64,000 nt of DNA from an uncultured Alphaproteobacteria bacterium (GTDB taxonomy: Bacteria > Pseudomonadota > Alphaproteobacteria > HIMB59). The notes beneath the pieces are model-generated. The model did no database searches. It was not told where the DNA came from and saw only the letters and a list, made by a program, of their open reading frames with translations. The position numbers were made by a program, and so were the translations under genes. Positions 42,176 through 50,365 of the stretch are shown here, piece by piece; position 1 is the first letter of the stretch, and each line of letters opens with the position of its first letter. Location of the stretch: positions 1 to 64,000 of the forward strand of contig CACLUX010000006.1 in assembly GCA_902610255.1 (NCBI GenBank). The letters run 5' to 3'.

Positions 42176-43226
42176 TAAAGAAATATATTGATGTTTCGTT
42201 AAAACTTATCTGAACTTTGTCATCCCATCTTATTTGAAGGTTATCTGAAACTAAACTATTTTGCATAAAAGAATAAAATTCAAATCCATTAACCTCAATT
42301 AAATACTTAGTATAGCTCCCTAAATAAGCTACTTCTTTAATTACACCAATATTTAAATTATCAGATTGATTTTCTAGTTTTTTAACAGAAATTTTTTCAG
42401 GCCTAATTAAACATTTAACATAGTTTTCTTTATTGTTAGTATTTTTAACTTCATAATTTAATTCTTTAATGATGATTTGATTATTTTTATTAAGAACATT
42501 AAAGATATTGGCTGTGCCTATAAAATTGGCTATATATTTGTCCTTTGGTTTTTCATATATCTCAACAGGATTACCGACTTGGAGAATTTCTCCATTTTTC
42601 ATAATTGCCATTCTGTCAGATAATGACATTGCTTCCTCTTGATCATGGGTAACAATTATAAAAGTGATACCTAACTTATACTGTAGATTAACTAACTCGA
42701 ATTGTGTTTGTACTCTTAGCTGTTTATCTAATGCTGCAAGTGGTTCATCCAATAAAAGTAATTTTGGTTTTTTGACTAGACATCTTGCTAACGCTACACG
42801 TTGTTGTTGACCACCAGATATCTCATTGATTTTTCTTTTCTCTAAACCATTCAGTTCTAGTAAATTTAAAATTTCATTAACACGATGATTGATTTCTTCT
42901 TTAGAAATTTTTTCTTCTTTTAGTCCAAACTGGATATTATTAGTGACATTTAAATGCGGAAATAGTGCATAATTTTGGAACATAATATTTAGAGGTCTTA
43001 CATATGGTGGAAGTTTCGTGATATCCTTTCCCTCAAGTAGAATTCTTCCTTCATCAGGCTTCTCAAAACCTGCTATAATTCTCAAAAGTGTTGACTTACC
43101 ACATCCTGAAGATCCTAGGAGACTGAATATTTCAGATTTAGCTATTTTTAGATTAACTTTGTCTAAAGCAACGACATTATCAAACCTTTTTGATACATCT
43201 ATGATTTGTAAAAAAGGTTCAGACAT
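42168..43226 (-). CDS. potG: Putrescine ABC transporter ATPase PotG
   Basis: ATP-binding subunit, 352 residues. Walker A is LGSSGCGKSTLLR near 37-49, the Q loop is NIMFQNYALFPHLNV, the signature is ISGGQQQRVALARC, and Walker B with D loop is LLLLDEPLAALDK. After residue 235 comes a TOBE-like regulatory domain. A strong hairpin separates it from potF upstream, which probably lowers its level relative to the binding protein. Confidence 0.95.
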   Translation of the reverse strand: MSEPFLQIIDVSKRFDNVVALDKVNLKIAKSEIFSLLGSSGCGKSTLLRIIAGFEKPDEGRILLEGKDITKLPPYVRPLNIMFQNYALFPHLNVTNNIQFGLKEEKISKEEINHRVNEILNLLELNGLEKRKINEISGGQQQRVALARCLVKKPKLLLLDEPLAALDKQLRVQTQFELVNLQYKLGITFIIVTHDQEEAMSLSDRMAIMKNGEILQVGNPVEIYEKPKDKYIANFIGTANIFNVLNKNNQIIIKELNYEVKNTNNKENYVKCLIRPEKISVKKLENQSDNLNIGVIKEVAYLGSYTKYLIEVNGFEFYSFMQNSLVSDNLQIRWDDKVQISFNETSIYFFND

Positions 43227-43239
43227 AAAAAAGATTGTG

Positions 43240-43271
43240 AAAAGCGCAACTTAAGTAAAAGTTGCGCTTTT
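43240..43271. terminator. Strong hairpin between potF and potG
   Basis: A perfect 13-base inverted repeat (AAAAGCGCAACTT at 43240-43252 and its complement at 43259-43271) around a 6-base loop. On the minus strand the stem ends in TTTT, so it can act as a partial terminator after potF or protect the potF mRNA 3' end. Such hairpins after binding-protein genes give more binding protein than membrane subunits. Confidence 0.75.
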
Positions 43272-43277
43272 ATTTAA

Positions 43278-44345
43278 TTATTGAGAAGCTTTAAAACTAT
43301 TAAATACTCTTGAAGATATCCTAGACTTTTGAGGTGAGTCAGCTGTATCTGCAAAAAGTTTAGTTAATGTCTCTTCTGTTGGATAAATAGCTGGGTCTGA
43401 AAGAATATCTGGATCTATCAAACCTTCAGTTGTGTTAGCTACTAGATTAGGATTTGAGTACCAAACATAGTTAGTAATCTCTGCAACAACTTCTGGTCTC
43501 AAAATATAATCTATAAATTTATGAGCATTTTCTACATTTTTCGCATCTGCTGGAATTCCCATCATATCAAACCAAATTACTGTTCCTTCATTAGGAATTG
43601 AATACCAGACCTCTTCGATTTCCTCGTATGCTGCTATAAATACATCGCCTGACCAACCTATTGCTAAGCAAATTTCACCATTTGCTAAATCATCGATGTA
43701 CTGAGAAGAATCAAAATACTTTATGTAAGGTCTAATATTATTCAATAATTCTAGTGCCTCTTGATTAGCTTTAGTGTTTTCTGTATTTGGATCATGGCCA
43801 AGGTAATTTAATGCAATCTCAACAATTTCACTTGGTGCATCTAAGAAAGCTACACCACAATCTTCGTATTTAGAAATTTCATCTACATCAAATATTATGT
43901 CCCATGACTCAACATCTCCACCTCTTTCCTCGACGGCAGCAACATTGTAACCAATTCCAGTTGTGCCATACATGTAATTAACAGAGTATTCCCCACCTGG
44001 ATCATGAGCATCAGTTTTTTCTAAAACACTTGGATCTAAATTTTTGAGGTTTGGAATCATACTTTTATCAAGTTTTTGAAAAACTCCAGCTTTAATTTGG
44101 TTTTCCATAAAGGAGCCTGATGGAACAACTAAGTCATAACCACTTCCTCCAGCTAAAAGCTTAGCCTCTAGAACTTCGTTTGAATCAAATACATCGTATG
44201 TTACATCAATACCAGTTTCTTCCTCAAAATTTGCAATTGTATCTTCAGCTATATAATCGGACCAATTGTATATAAATAACTCTTCTTTAGCGCTCAAACT
44301 CATAGGAAGTATTAGCACAATAAGAGCTGTTAAAAATTTATTCAT
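43278..44345 (-). CDS. potF: Putrescine-binding periplasmic protein PotF/PotD-like
   Basis: Periplasmic solute-binding protein of 355 residues. The signal peptide is residues 1-19 (cut after SLSA), and the mature start EELFIYNWSDYIAEDTI is the hallmark of PotD/PotF proteins. GYDLVVPSGSFMENQI, YMYGTTGIGYNV, CLAIGWSGDVFIA and WFDMMGIPADAKN are further family blocks, including pocket-lining acidic and Trp residues. Putrescine is inferred from the neighbouring genes; spermidine is possible. A near-perfect Shine-Dalgarno (AGGAGAGG) stands 5 bases before the ATG, stronger than elsewhere in the window, so high expression is likely. Confidence 0.93.
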   Translation of the reverse strand: MNKFLTALIVLILPMSLSAKEELFIYNWSDYIAEDTIANFEEETGIDVTYDVFDSNEVLEAKLLAGGSGYDLVVPSGSFMENQIKAGVFQKLDKSMIPNLKNLDPSVLEKTDAHDPGGEYSVNYMYGTTGIGYNVAAVEERGGDVESWDIIFDVDEISKYEDCGVAFLDAPSEIVEIALNYLGHDPNTENTKANQEALELLNNIRPYIKYFDSSQYIDDLANGEICLAIGWSGDVFIAAYEEIEEVWYSIPNEGTVIWFDMMGIPADAKNVENAHKFIDYILRPEVVAEITNYVWYSNPNLVANTTEGLIDPDILSDPAIYPTEETLTKLFADTADSPQKSRISSRVFNSFKASQ

Positions 44346-44395
44346 ATTACCTCTCCTCTTAAATAAGTAGAATTTGAATAATATGATAATTTTTT

Positions 44396-45253
44396 TTAAA
44401 AATCACAAATTTTTTTATATAGATCTGGTCTACGATCTCTAAAATTTCCCCAAGATTGGCGGTATTTTGTTATTTCTGAAAAGTCGAAATTCTTAGATAC
44501 AAAGCCCTCATCTTTTTTGTCCATTTCAATTTCAATATTACCCAAATGATTAGCGATAAAGGAACTGCCATAAAATGTAACAGATATTGAACCTTCATTT
44601 TCTGTGCCAATTCTATTAGAAGCAATGACTGGAATTTGATTTGCTGCTGCATGACCTTTCATTACGTTTTGCCAGTGATCTTTTGAGTCTAATAACGGGT
44701 CTTGAGGCTCAGAACCAATTGCTGTGGGATATAGTAAAATATCTGCACCAGAAAGTGTCATAGATCTTGCACATTCAGGAAACCATTGATCCCAGCATAT
44801 ACCACAACCAAGATTTCCAAATTTTGTGTTAAATACTTTGAAGCCAGTATCTCCGGGTTTAAAGTAAAACTTTTCGTTATAACCAGGACCCTCGGGAATA
44901 TGGGACTTTCTATATAAATCACTTAATTTACCATCAGCATTAATCACAACTAGAGAATTAAAAAAATTATTTTCTTTTTTTTCAAAAAAACTGATCGGCA
45001 TTACCATATTATTTTTCTTACAAAAATTAGAAAAAATTTCAAATAGTTTGTCATTAGGAAATTCAATTGCATAATTAAAAAACTTTTTATCCTGAGTTGA
45101 GCAAAAATACTCAGTTTGAAATAACTCTTGTAGGAGGAGAATATTTACATTTTCCTTAGATGCTTGTTGAGCAATATTTATAGCCTTATTTAAATTTAAA
45201 TCTTTTTTTTCTTTTATTGATTTAAATTGTGAAGCAGCGACCTTAACTGACAT
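44396..45253 (-). CDS. aguB: N-carbamoylputrescine amidase
   Basis: Nitrilase-superfamily enzyme that cleaves N-carbamoylputrescine to putrescine, CO2 and ammonia. The Glu-Lys-Cys triad is visible in LLLQELFQTEYF, YRKSHIPEGPGYNEKFYF and LGCGICWDQWFPE. HAAANQIPVIASNRIG and DRRPDLY near the end are typical of AguB. The start MSVKVAASQF at 45253 fits the family best; an ATG four codons upstream (45265) is also open. Either start overlaps aguA, so the two are translated as a unit. Confidence 0.95.
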   Translation of the reverse strand: MSVKVAASQFKSIKEKKDLNLNKAINIAQQASKENVNILLLQELFQTEYFCSTQDKKFFNYAIEFPNDKLFEIFSNFCKKNNMVMPISFFEKKENNFFNSLVVINADGKLSDLYRKSHIPEGPGYNEKFYFKPGDTGFKVFNTKFGNLGCGICWDQWFPECARSMTLSGADILLYPTAIGSEPQDPLLDSKDHWQNVMKGHAAANQIPVIASNRIGTENEGSISVTFYGSSFIANHLGNIEIEMDKKDEGFVSKNFDFSEITKYRQSWGNFRDRRPDLYKKICDF

Positions 45254-46232
45254 TTTTTGGCACATTCATAGTAACACAATGGATATTACCTCCACCATAA
45301 TTTATATGTGAAGTTTCAATCATCTCAATTTTTTTATCTTTAAAAATATCTTTAAAAATATCATAAACCATTTCATCTTCTTTAACATTAAATTTTGGAA
45401 CAAAGATTTTATGCTTTGAAAAATAAAAATTTATATACGAGGCAATTAGCTTTTTGTCATTAACAACTATTTCTGAAGGTAGTGGTATATCAATTAGTTC
45501 TATATTACTGTCAATGCTCGAAAGATTACTTAGAATAATTGATTTAATATTAGTTAAATTGTTTAAATTCAAATCATCTAAATCATAACTTTTTGCAATT
45601 AAATATTTTCTATTTCCAATAGGACATAAAATATTGTCTATGTGCCCATCAGTATCGTCATCTTTTAAACCTTCGGGGATCCAAATTATTGAATTTAAAT
45701 CAAATAAACTAGTCAGTGTTTGCTCTATTTTTACTTTTTCAGGATTATTTCTATTAGGGTTAAGTAGTACACTTTCAGTGGTAAACAAGTTTCCGTATTC
45801 ATCGTAAGTAATTGCACCACCTTCTAAAGTAAGGTCATTTAAATATGAAGTAAAAGAAAATTGATTTGAGATATATTCACCTACTTTATTATCATTAAAA
45901 TAATTTGGGTATTTTCCATAACCATTAAAATTAAAGTTAATACATTTAAGTTCATTGTCCTCTTTTATAAAGATTGGTGCAATATCTCTCATCCAAGAGT
46001 CATCTAGTTCTAATTGAATAATATTAATTTTTTGATTATTAATATAATTTTTACAATCATTGTAATCCTCTTTATTACAATACATATAAACTGTTTCTTC
46101 ATCAGAAATACAATTAGCTAAATGCGCCATTTCTAATCTGGCATCTTTAATTATTTCGTTGTAAAGATTTTTATTACATGGCCAAGCCATTAGGCATTTG
46201 TCATGTGCTTCCCATTCTGGAATTAACTTCAT
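45243..46232 (-). CDS. aguA: Agmatine deiminase
   Basis: Converts agmatine to N-carbamoylputrescine and ammonia (guanidino-modifying family, 329 residues). It begins MKLIPEWEAHDKCLMAWPCN, with DDSWMRDIAPIFI, NFNFNGYGKYP, LEGGAITYDEYGNLFTTE, DDDTDGHIDNILCPI and the late GGGNIHCVTMNVP whose Cys is the catalytic nucleophile. All core residues appear present. It heads aguA-aguB, ahead of potFGHI; 29 bases separate its start from a divergent small gene. Confidence 0.96.
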   Translation of the reverse strand: MKLIPEWEAHDKCLMAWPCNKNLYNEIIKDARLEMAHLANCISDEETVYMYCNKEDYNDCKNYINNQKINIIQLELDDSWMRDIAPIFIKEDNELKCINFNFNGYGKYPNYFNDNKVGEYISNQFSFTSYLNDLTLEGGAITYDEYGNLFTTESVLLNPNRNNPEKVKIEQTLTSLFDLNSIIWIPEGLKDDDTDGHIDNILCPIGNRKYLIAKSYDLDDLNLNNLTNIKSIILSNLSSIDSNIELIDIPLPSEIVVNDKKLIASYINFYFSKHKIFVPKFNVKEDEMVYDIFKDIFKDKKIEMIETSHINYGGGNIHCVTMNVPKNVS

Positions 46233-46261
46233 AAGATTATAGTATATATTTTTTTTTAATT

Positions 46262-46813
46262 ATGAATATTTGTATGCTCTCAGATATGGTCAAAAAAGAA
46301 AAAAGAATGCCCCTAATACCAGATGATATTATTGAACTAAAAAACATATCAACCAAATTCAACTTTTATATTGAAAAATTTACTGACAGAATAATTGAAG
46401 AGAAAGAATATATTTCAGTTGGGTGTAAATACTATACAAATCAAAAAATAGATTTATTCTTATCAATGCAAGGTTTGAAACAAAGTCAAATAAAGTCAAA
46501 TCAAAATTACTTAGTCTTACTCGATGCTGTGGAGTATGTTGAGCAAAATAGAGCTATATTAAATAAAATTTTAAAAAATAATTGTTCTCTGTTATTTTAT
46601 GATTTATTAAGTGGCAAACACTCAATCAAAATTTTAAAATCTGCTAATAAAGATTATTTGCAAAAATCAACTATTTACATAAGTAAAAAATTAAAAGCAA
46701 AATTACCAGTATTTTGTAATTCCCTAAAAAGAGATAGTATTGAAAAATTTTATTTATCCAAAAAAGGATATATTAATTTTCGTTATTTAAGTTTAATTGA
46801 AAAATTAGTTTAA
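46262..46813 (+). CDS. Orphan protein resembling the N-terminal domain of saccharopine/alanine dehydrogenases
   Basis: A 183-residue protein. KKEKRMPLIPDDIIELKN near the start, FYIEKFTDRIIEEKEYISVG, then KIDLFLSMQGLKQSQI, and LLDAVEYVEQNRAILNKIL with SLLFYDLL match the order of blocks in the AlaDh/PNT N-terminal fold of lysine-forming saccharopine dehydrogenase (ER-x-x-L-T-P; R-I-F-x-D-x-E-Y-x-x-x-G; Q; L-x-D-x-x-x-L). The NAD-binding Rossmann half is missing: no GxGxxG follows. It may be a remnant or a separate one-domain protein. Similarity was judged by eye. It overlaps the convergent LysE-type gene by 9 bases. Confidence 0.55.
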   Translation: MNICMLSDMVKKEKRMPLIPDDIIELKNISTKFNFYIEKFTDRIIEEKEYISVGCKYYTNQKIDLFLSMQGLKQSQIKSNQNYLVLLDAVEYVEQNRAILNKILKNNCSLLFYDLLSGKHSIKILKSANKDYLQKSTIYISKKLKAKLPVFCNSLKRDSIEKFYLSKKGYINFRYLSLIEKLV

Positions 46814-47404
46814 TATTAAATAAATACCCGTAGATACTAATAATAATGCAAAGAAATACTCAAAGCTTCTTTTTAATTTAGGGTTAGATACTAAATTTTT
46901 AATTAAACTTCCAAAAAGTGCCCATAAACTTATACATGGAAAGCTTACTAATGATGACATCAACCCTGTGAAAACAACAGCTATCCAAAGCTTTTCTTCT
47001 AAAGGCATAAAACCAGATGCAACTGTAATAGCAATTGTCCATGCCTTAGGGTTTACCCATTGAAAAAGAGCAGCTTCGTAAATATTTAAGGGTCTACCTG
47101 AGTCTTTCTTGTAATCCTTCAGAGACCCAATCATTTGATAAGCTAAATAAATGAGATAAAAAAAACAAAGCCATTTTAGTATCATTTGAAATTCTGGTTT
47201 ATTAATCAAAATTAAACCTAAACCTGTGCAAATTAATGAAACTTGAAGAGCATGACCTAAAGAAATACCAGTAATATGAGGTATAGTCCTTTTAAAACCA
47301 AATTTTAAGCCTGATATCGTTAACATGGCATTATTGGGCCCAGGTGTGATAAACATGACGGTGTAATACGATACAATTGCTACAACTAAAGCTATATCTA
47401 TCAA
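46805..47404 (-). CDS. LysE/RhtB family amino-acid exporter
   Basis: A 199-residue inner-membrane protein with five to six hydrophobic segments. The start contains YYTVMFITPGPNNAMLTISGLKFGFKRTIPHITGISLGH, the family signature (PGPN and the G-x-x-x-G-x-x-x-G region), and AALFQWVNPKAWTIAITVASGF is the second conserved block. Members export basic or neutral amino acids; the substrate is not determinable. It starts 4 bases after the end of gpmA. Confidence 0.92.
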   Translation of the reverse strand: MIDIALVVAIVSYYTVMFITPGPNNAMLTISGLKFGFKRTIPHITGISLGHALQVSLICTGLGLILINKPEFQMILKWLCFFYLIYLAYQMIGSLKDYKKDSGRPLNIYEAALFQWVNPKAWTIAITVASGFMPLEEKLWIAVVFTGLMSSLVSFPCISLWALFGSLIKNLVSNPKLKRSFEYFFALLLVSTGIYLILN

Positions 47405-47408
47405 TTAA

Positions 47409-48032
47409 TTAATCTTTAATACTAAACTTATTATCATTTAAGATAACATGTATTGGAACACCAGTTGAAAGTTCAACAGTATTAATATTATTTGGTTCAT
47501 AAATATTCATAACAATTAAAAGAGCTCTTAGAGAATTTCCATGTGCTGCAATTAAAATATTATCATTTTCGTTACTTTGAATAGCAGGTTTAATTACTTC
47601 CTCAAAATATTTTGTAACTCTTCTTACCACATCCTCAAGACTTTCACCGTTAGGGGGTTGATCAGAATAGCCTCTTCTCCACTTATGAACTTGTTCCTCT
47701 CCAAATTTTTGGGCAGTTTCCTTTTTGTTTAAACCAGTGAGATCACCATAATCTCTCTCATTTAAATTAATGTTTGAGATTATTTTTCCTTCATTATTTA
47801 AAAAATCCCACTGATTTAGATTTTGAAGAATTATTTTAGCGGTTTCTTGAGCTCTTTTTAATTCGCTTGTAAATACAATATTGAATTTAATATCTAAATT
47901 TTTGAAGTTTTGCCCAGCTTTATTCGCCTCCTCAATGCCTTGTTTAGATAATTCAATATTTTTAAAGCCTGTAAAAAGATTTAATTTATTCCACTCGCTT
48001 TGACCATGGCGAATTAATAAAATATTTTTCAT
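47409..48032 (-). CDS. gpmA: 2,3-bisphosphoglycerate-dependent phosphoglycerate mutase
   Basis: Interconverts 3- and 2-phosphoglycerate in glycolysis/gluconeogenesis. LIRHGQSEWNKLNLFTGF holds the phosphorylated His, followed by TSELKRAQETA, NERDYGDLTGLNK, PPNGESLEDVVRRV and LIAAHGNSLRALL with the second catalytic His. The 207-residue length is the short alphaproteobacterial form. It is divergent from fumC by 28 bases. Confidence 0.95.
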   Translation of the reverse strand: MKNILLIRHGQSEWNKLNLFTGFKNIELSKQGIEEANKAGQNFKNLDIKFNIVFTSELKRAQETAKIILQNLNQWDFLNNEGKIISNINLNERDYGDLTGLNKKETAQKFGEEQVHKWRRGYSDQPPNGESLEDVVRRVTKYFEEVIKPAIQSNENDNILIAAHGNSLRALLIVMNIYEPNNINTVELSTGVPIHVILNDNKFSIKD

Positions 48033-48060
48033 TGAATTTGATATATATTATTAATTACTC

Positions 48061-49449
48061 ATGGTCAAATTTCGCATTGAAAAAGATAGCTTAGGTGAAA
48101 TTAAAGTCGAAAGCACGAAACTTTGGGGAGCACAAACTCAAAGATCAATAGAAAACTTTCAAATAGGTATTGGAAAATTTCATTTTCAAAATATTTTTAT
48201 AGAGGCCCTTGCCTTACAAAAAAAATCATGTGCTTTTGCAAATGCAGAATTAAAATTATTACCGAAAAATCACACTAAAATTATTGGTAAAGTTTGTGAT
48301 TTAATTATATCTGGAAAATTAAATGGTCACTTTCCTCTTGTTGTATGGCAAACAGGATCAGGGACTCAAATCAATATGAATCTTAATGAAGTCATTGCAA
48401 ATAAAAGTAATCAGTTATTAGGAAGAAAGCTCCCGACAAATACCCCACTTCATCCTAATGATCATATTAATATGTCTCAATCATCAAATGACAGTATTCC
48501 TACTGCAATGCATATAGCTACTGTGCTATCAATTAAAAAAAAATTACTTCCTGAAATAGTTTTTTTTAAAAAATCTTTAAAAAAGAAAATTTCTGAGTTC
48601 AAAGGAATAATTAAAATTGGAAGAACTCACACTCAAGATGCAACACCAATTAAAATATCAAATGAATTTTTAGCGTTTTATGATCAAATATCTTATGCAG
48701 AAAATGTTATAAAAAAAAGTTTAGATAAACTCTATGAATTAGCTCAAGGAGGAACTGCTGTTGGATCTGGAGTAAATGCACCTAAAAATTTTTCTAAAAT
48801 ATTTATTAAATACTTAAAAAAGGAAACAGGGCTTCAGTTTAAGTCTGCCTCAAATAAGTATGAGTCTCTTGCTTCCCATGATGTATTTATTGAAGTCATG
48901 TCAGGTATCGAAATTTTAACTAGTGCTTTATTTAAAATGGCAAATGATATTAGGGTATTAGCATCTGGGCCAAGAAGTGGCATTTCTGAGTTAATTCTTC
49001 CAGCCAATGAACCTGGCTCATCAATTATGCCAGGAAAAATAAATCCTACACAGTGTGAGGCTCTATCGATGGTGTGTACACATGTGATTGGTCTTAGAAA
49101 TTCTATAGCCTTCGCTTGCTCACAAGGCCATTTCCAATTAAATGTTTATAATCCATTAATCATACACAATACTCTTGATGCAATTAGTTTAATTAGCGAG
49201 GCTATGGCCTCCTTTAATAAAAACTGTTTGAAGGGATTAAAAGTTAATAAAAAAAGAATAAATGAACTTTTAAATCGCTCTTTAATGCTTGTGACGCCTT
49301 TAACCAAAGTTATTGGATACGATCTTGCCTCTAAAGTGGCACTAAATGCTTATAATAAAAACATTTCATTAAAAGAGTCTTGTATGGAACTAACTGATTT
49401 GTCTGAGAAAGAATTTAATAAATATACTGATCCAAAAAAAATGGTTTAG
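48061..49449 (+). CDS. fumC: Fumarate hydratase, class II
   Basis: Iron-independent fumarase of the TCA cycle, 462 residues. FRIEKDSLGEIKVES..LWGAQTQRSIENF at the start, VVWQTGSGTQINMNLNEV, HPNDHINMSQSSNDSIPTAMH, KIGRTHTQDATPI and the superfamily signature GSSIMPGKINPTQCEALSMV near 320 are all present. The end overlaps the convergent lpxC gene by 4 bases. Confidence 0.98.
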   Translation: MVKFRIEKDSLGEIKVESTKLWGAQTQRSIENFQIGIGKFHFQNIFIEALALQKKSCAFANAELKLLPKNHTKIIGKVCDLIISGKLNGHFPLVVWQTGSGTQINMNLNEVIANKSNQLLGRKLPTNTPLHPNDHINMSQSSNDSIPTAMHIATVLSIKKKLLPEIVFFKKSLKKKISEFKGIIKIGRTHTQDATPIKISNEFLAFYDQISYAENVIKKSLDKLYELAQGGTAVGSGVNAPKNFSKIFIKYLKKETGLQFKSASNKYESLASHDVFIEVMSGIEILTSALFKMANDIRVLASGPRSGISELILPANEPGSSIMPGKINPTQCEALSMVCTHVIGLRNSIAFACSQGHFQLNVYNPLIIHNTLDAISLISEAMASFNKNCLKGLKVNKKRINELLNRSLMLVTPLTKVIGYDLASKVALNAYNKNISLKESCMELTDLSEKEFNKYTDPKKMV

Positions 49450-50303
49450 TTGATGTTATGTATTTTATAATTTTCTTTTGATTTAAATAATTCCTTTAGC
49501 AAATTATTTGTAATGAAGTGTCCTGTTTTAAAACCCTTATAAGTACCAATTATAGGGTAACCAGATAAATAAAGATCGCCAACTACGTCTAAAACTTTGT
49601 GGCGCATTAATTCGTTATCATATCTTAATCCATCTTTATTAAGTGGTTTTTTGTCTTTAATAACAATGGCATTATCTAGTGAGCCGCCTTTAATTAGATT
49701 TTGCGACTTGAGGTATTCAATTTCTTGAAAAAAACCAAAAGTTCTAGCTTTTGATATGGACTCAATATAGTTACCATTTAAATTCTTAATTTTAATATCT
49801 TGATCTTCATACTTTCCTTCGAAACTAGACTCTAAATTAATATTTAACCCCTCATCTTTTGGTAAATTAGGTGCTAACTCAGCAAATCCATAATCACATG
49901 AAAATTTTACAGGCTTAACAATTTCTAAAATCTTTTGTTCTGAGTCTTGCTCTTTTATTCCTTTTTTTAAGACTCTTTCGACAAATACATTTGAACTACC
50001 ATCAAGGATAGGTACTTCAACATTGTCAATTAAAATTTCACAATTATTAATATGAAGACCTGCTAAAGCACTTAATAAGTGTTCAACAGTTTTAACTTCA
50101 ACTCCATTTGAAGCTATGTTTGTTGAAAATTTTGTTGATATTACATAATCCCATTTAGCAGGAATAATTGTTGATTTATCAATTCTATTAAAAAAAATGC
50201 CAGACTTTATAGGTGCGGGGTTAAGAATAATGTTAGTTTTAACACCGGTGTGCAATCCAATCCCATCTAATCTTATTGATTCTTTGAGAGTAAAACTCTT
50301 CAT
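49446..50303 (-). CDS. lpxC: UDP-3-O-acyl-N-acetylglucosamine deacetylase
   Basis: Zinc deacetylase, the committed step of lipid A synthesis, so the cell has an LPS-type outer membrane. FTLKESIRLDGIGLHTGVKTNI is the start; zinc ligands are His in VEHLLSALAGLHINN and His/Asp in MRHKVLDVVGDLYLSG. EVPILDGSSNVFV and KARTFGF are other family blocks. At 285 residues it is about 20 shorter than E. coli LpxC. It closes the murG-to-ftsZ cluster, in the usual place after ftsZ. Confidence 0.97.
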   Translation of the reverse strand: MKSFTLKESIRLDGIGLHTGVKTNIILNPAPIKSGIFFNRIDKSTIIPAKWDYVISTKFSTNIASNGVEVKTVEHLLSALAGLHINNCEILIDNVEVPILDGSSNVFVERVLKKGIKEQDSEQKILEIVKPVKFSCDYGFAELAPNLPKDEGLNINLESSFEGKYEDQDIKIKNLNGNYIESISKARTFGFFQEIEYLKSQNLIKGGSLDNAIVIKDKKPLNKDGLRYDNELMRHKVLDVVGDLYLSGYPIIGTYKGFKTGHFITNNLLKELFKSKENYKIHNIN

Positions 50304-50365
50304 TTAAATGATAGTATGAAAATACTCAAAAAGTATTACTTTATATTTGTAAAACTTTGTATTTA

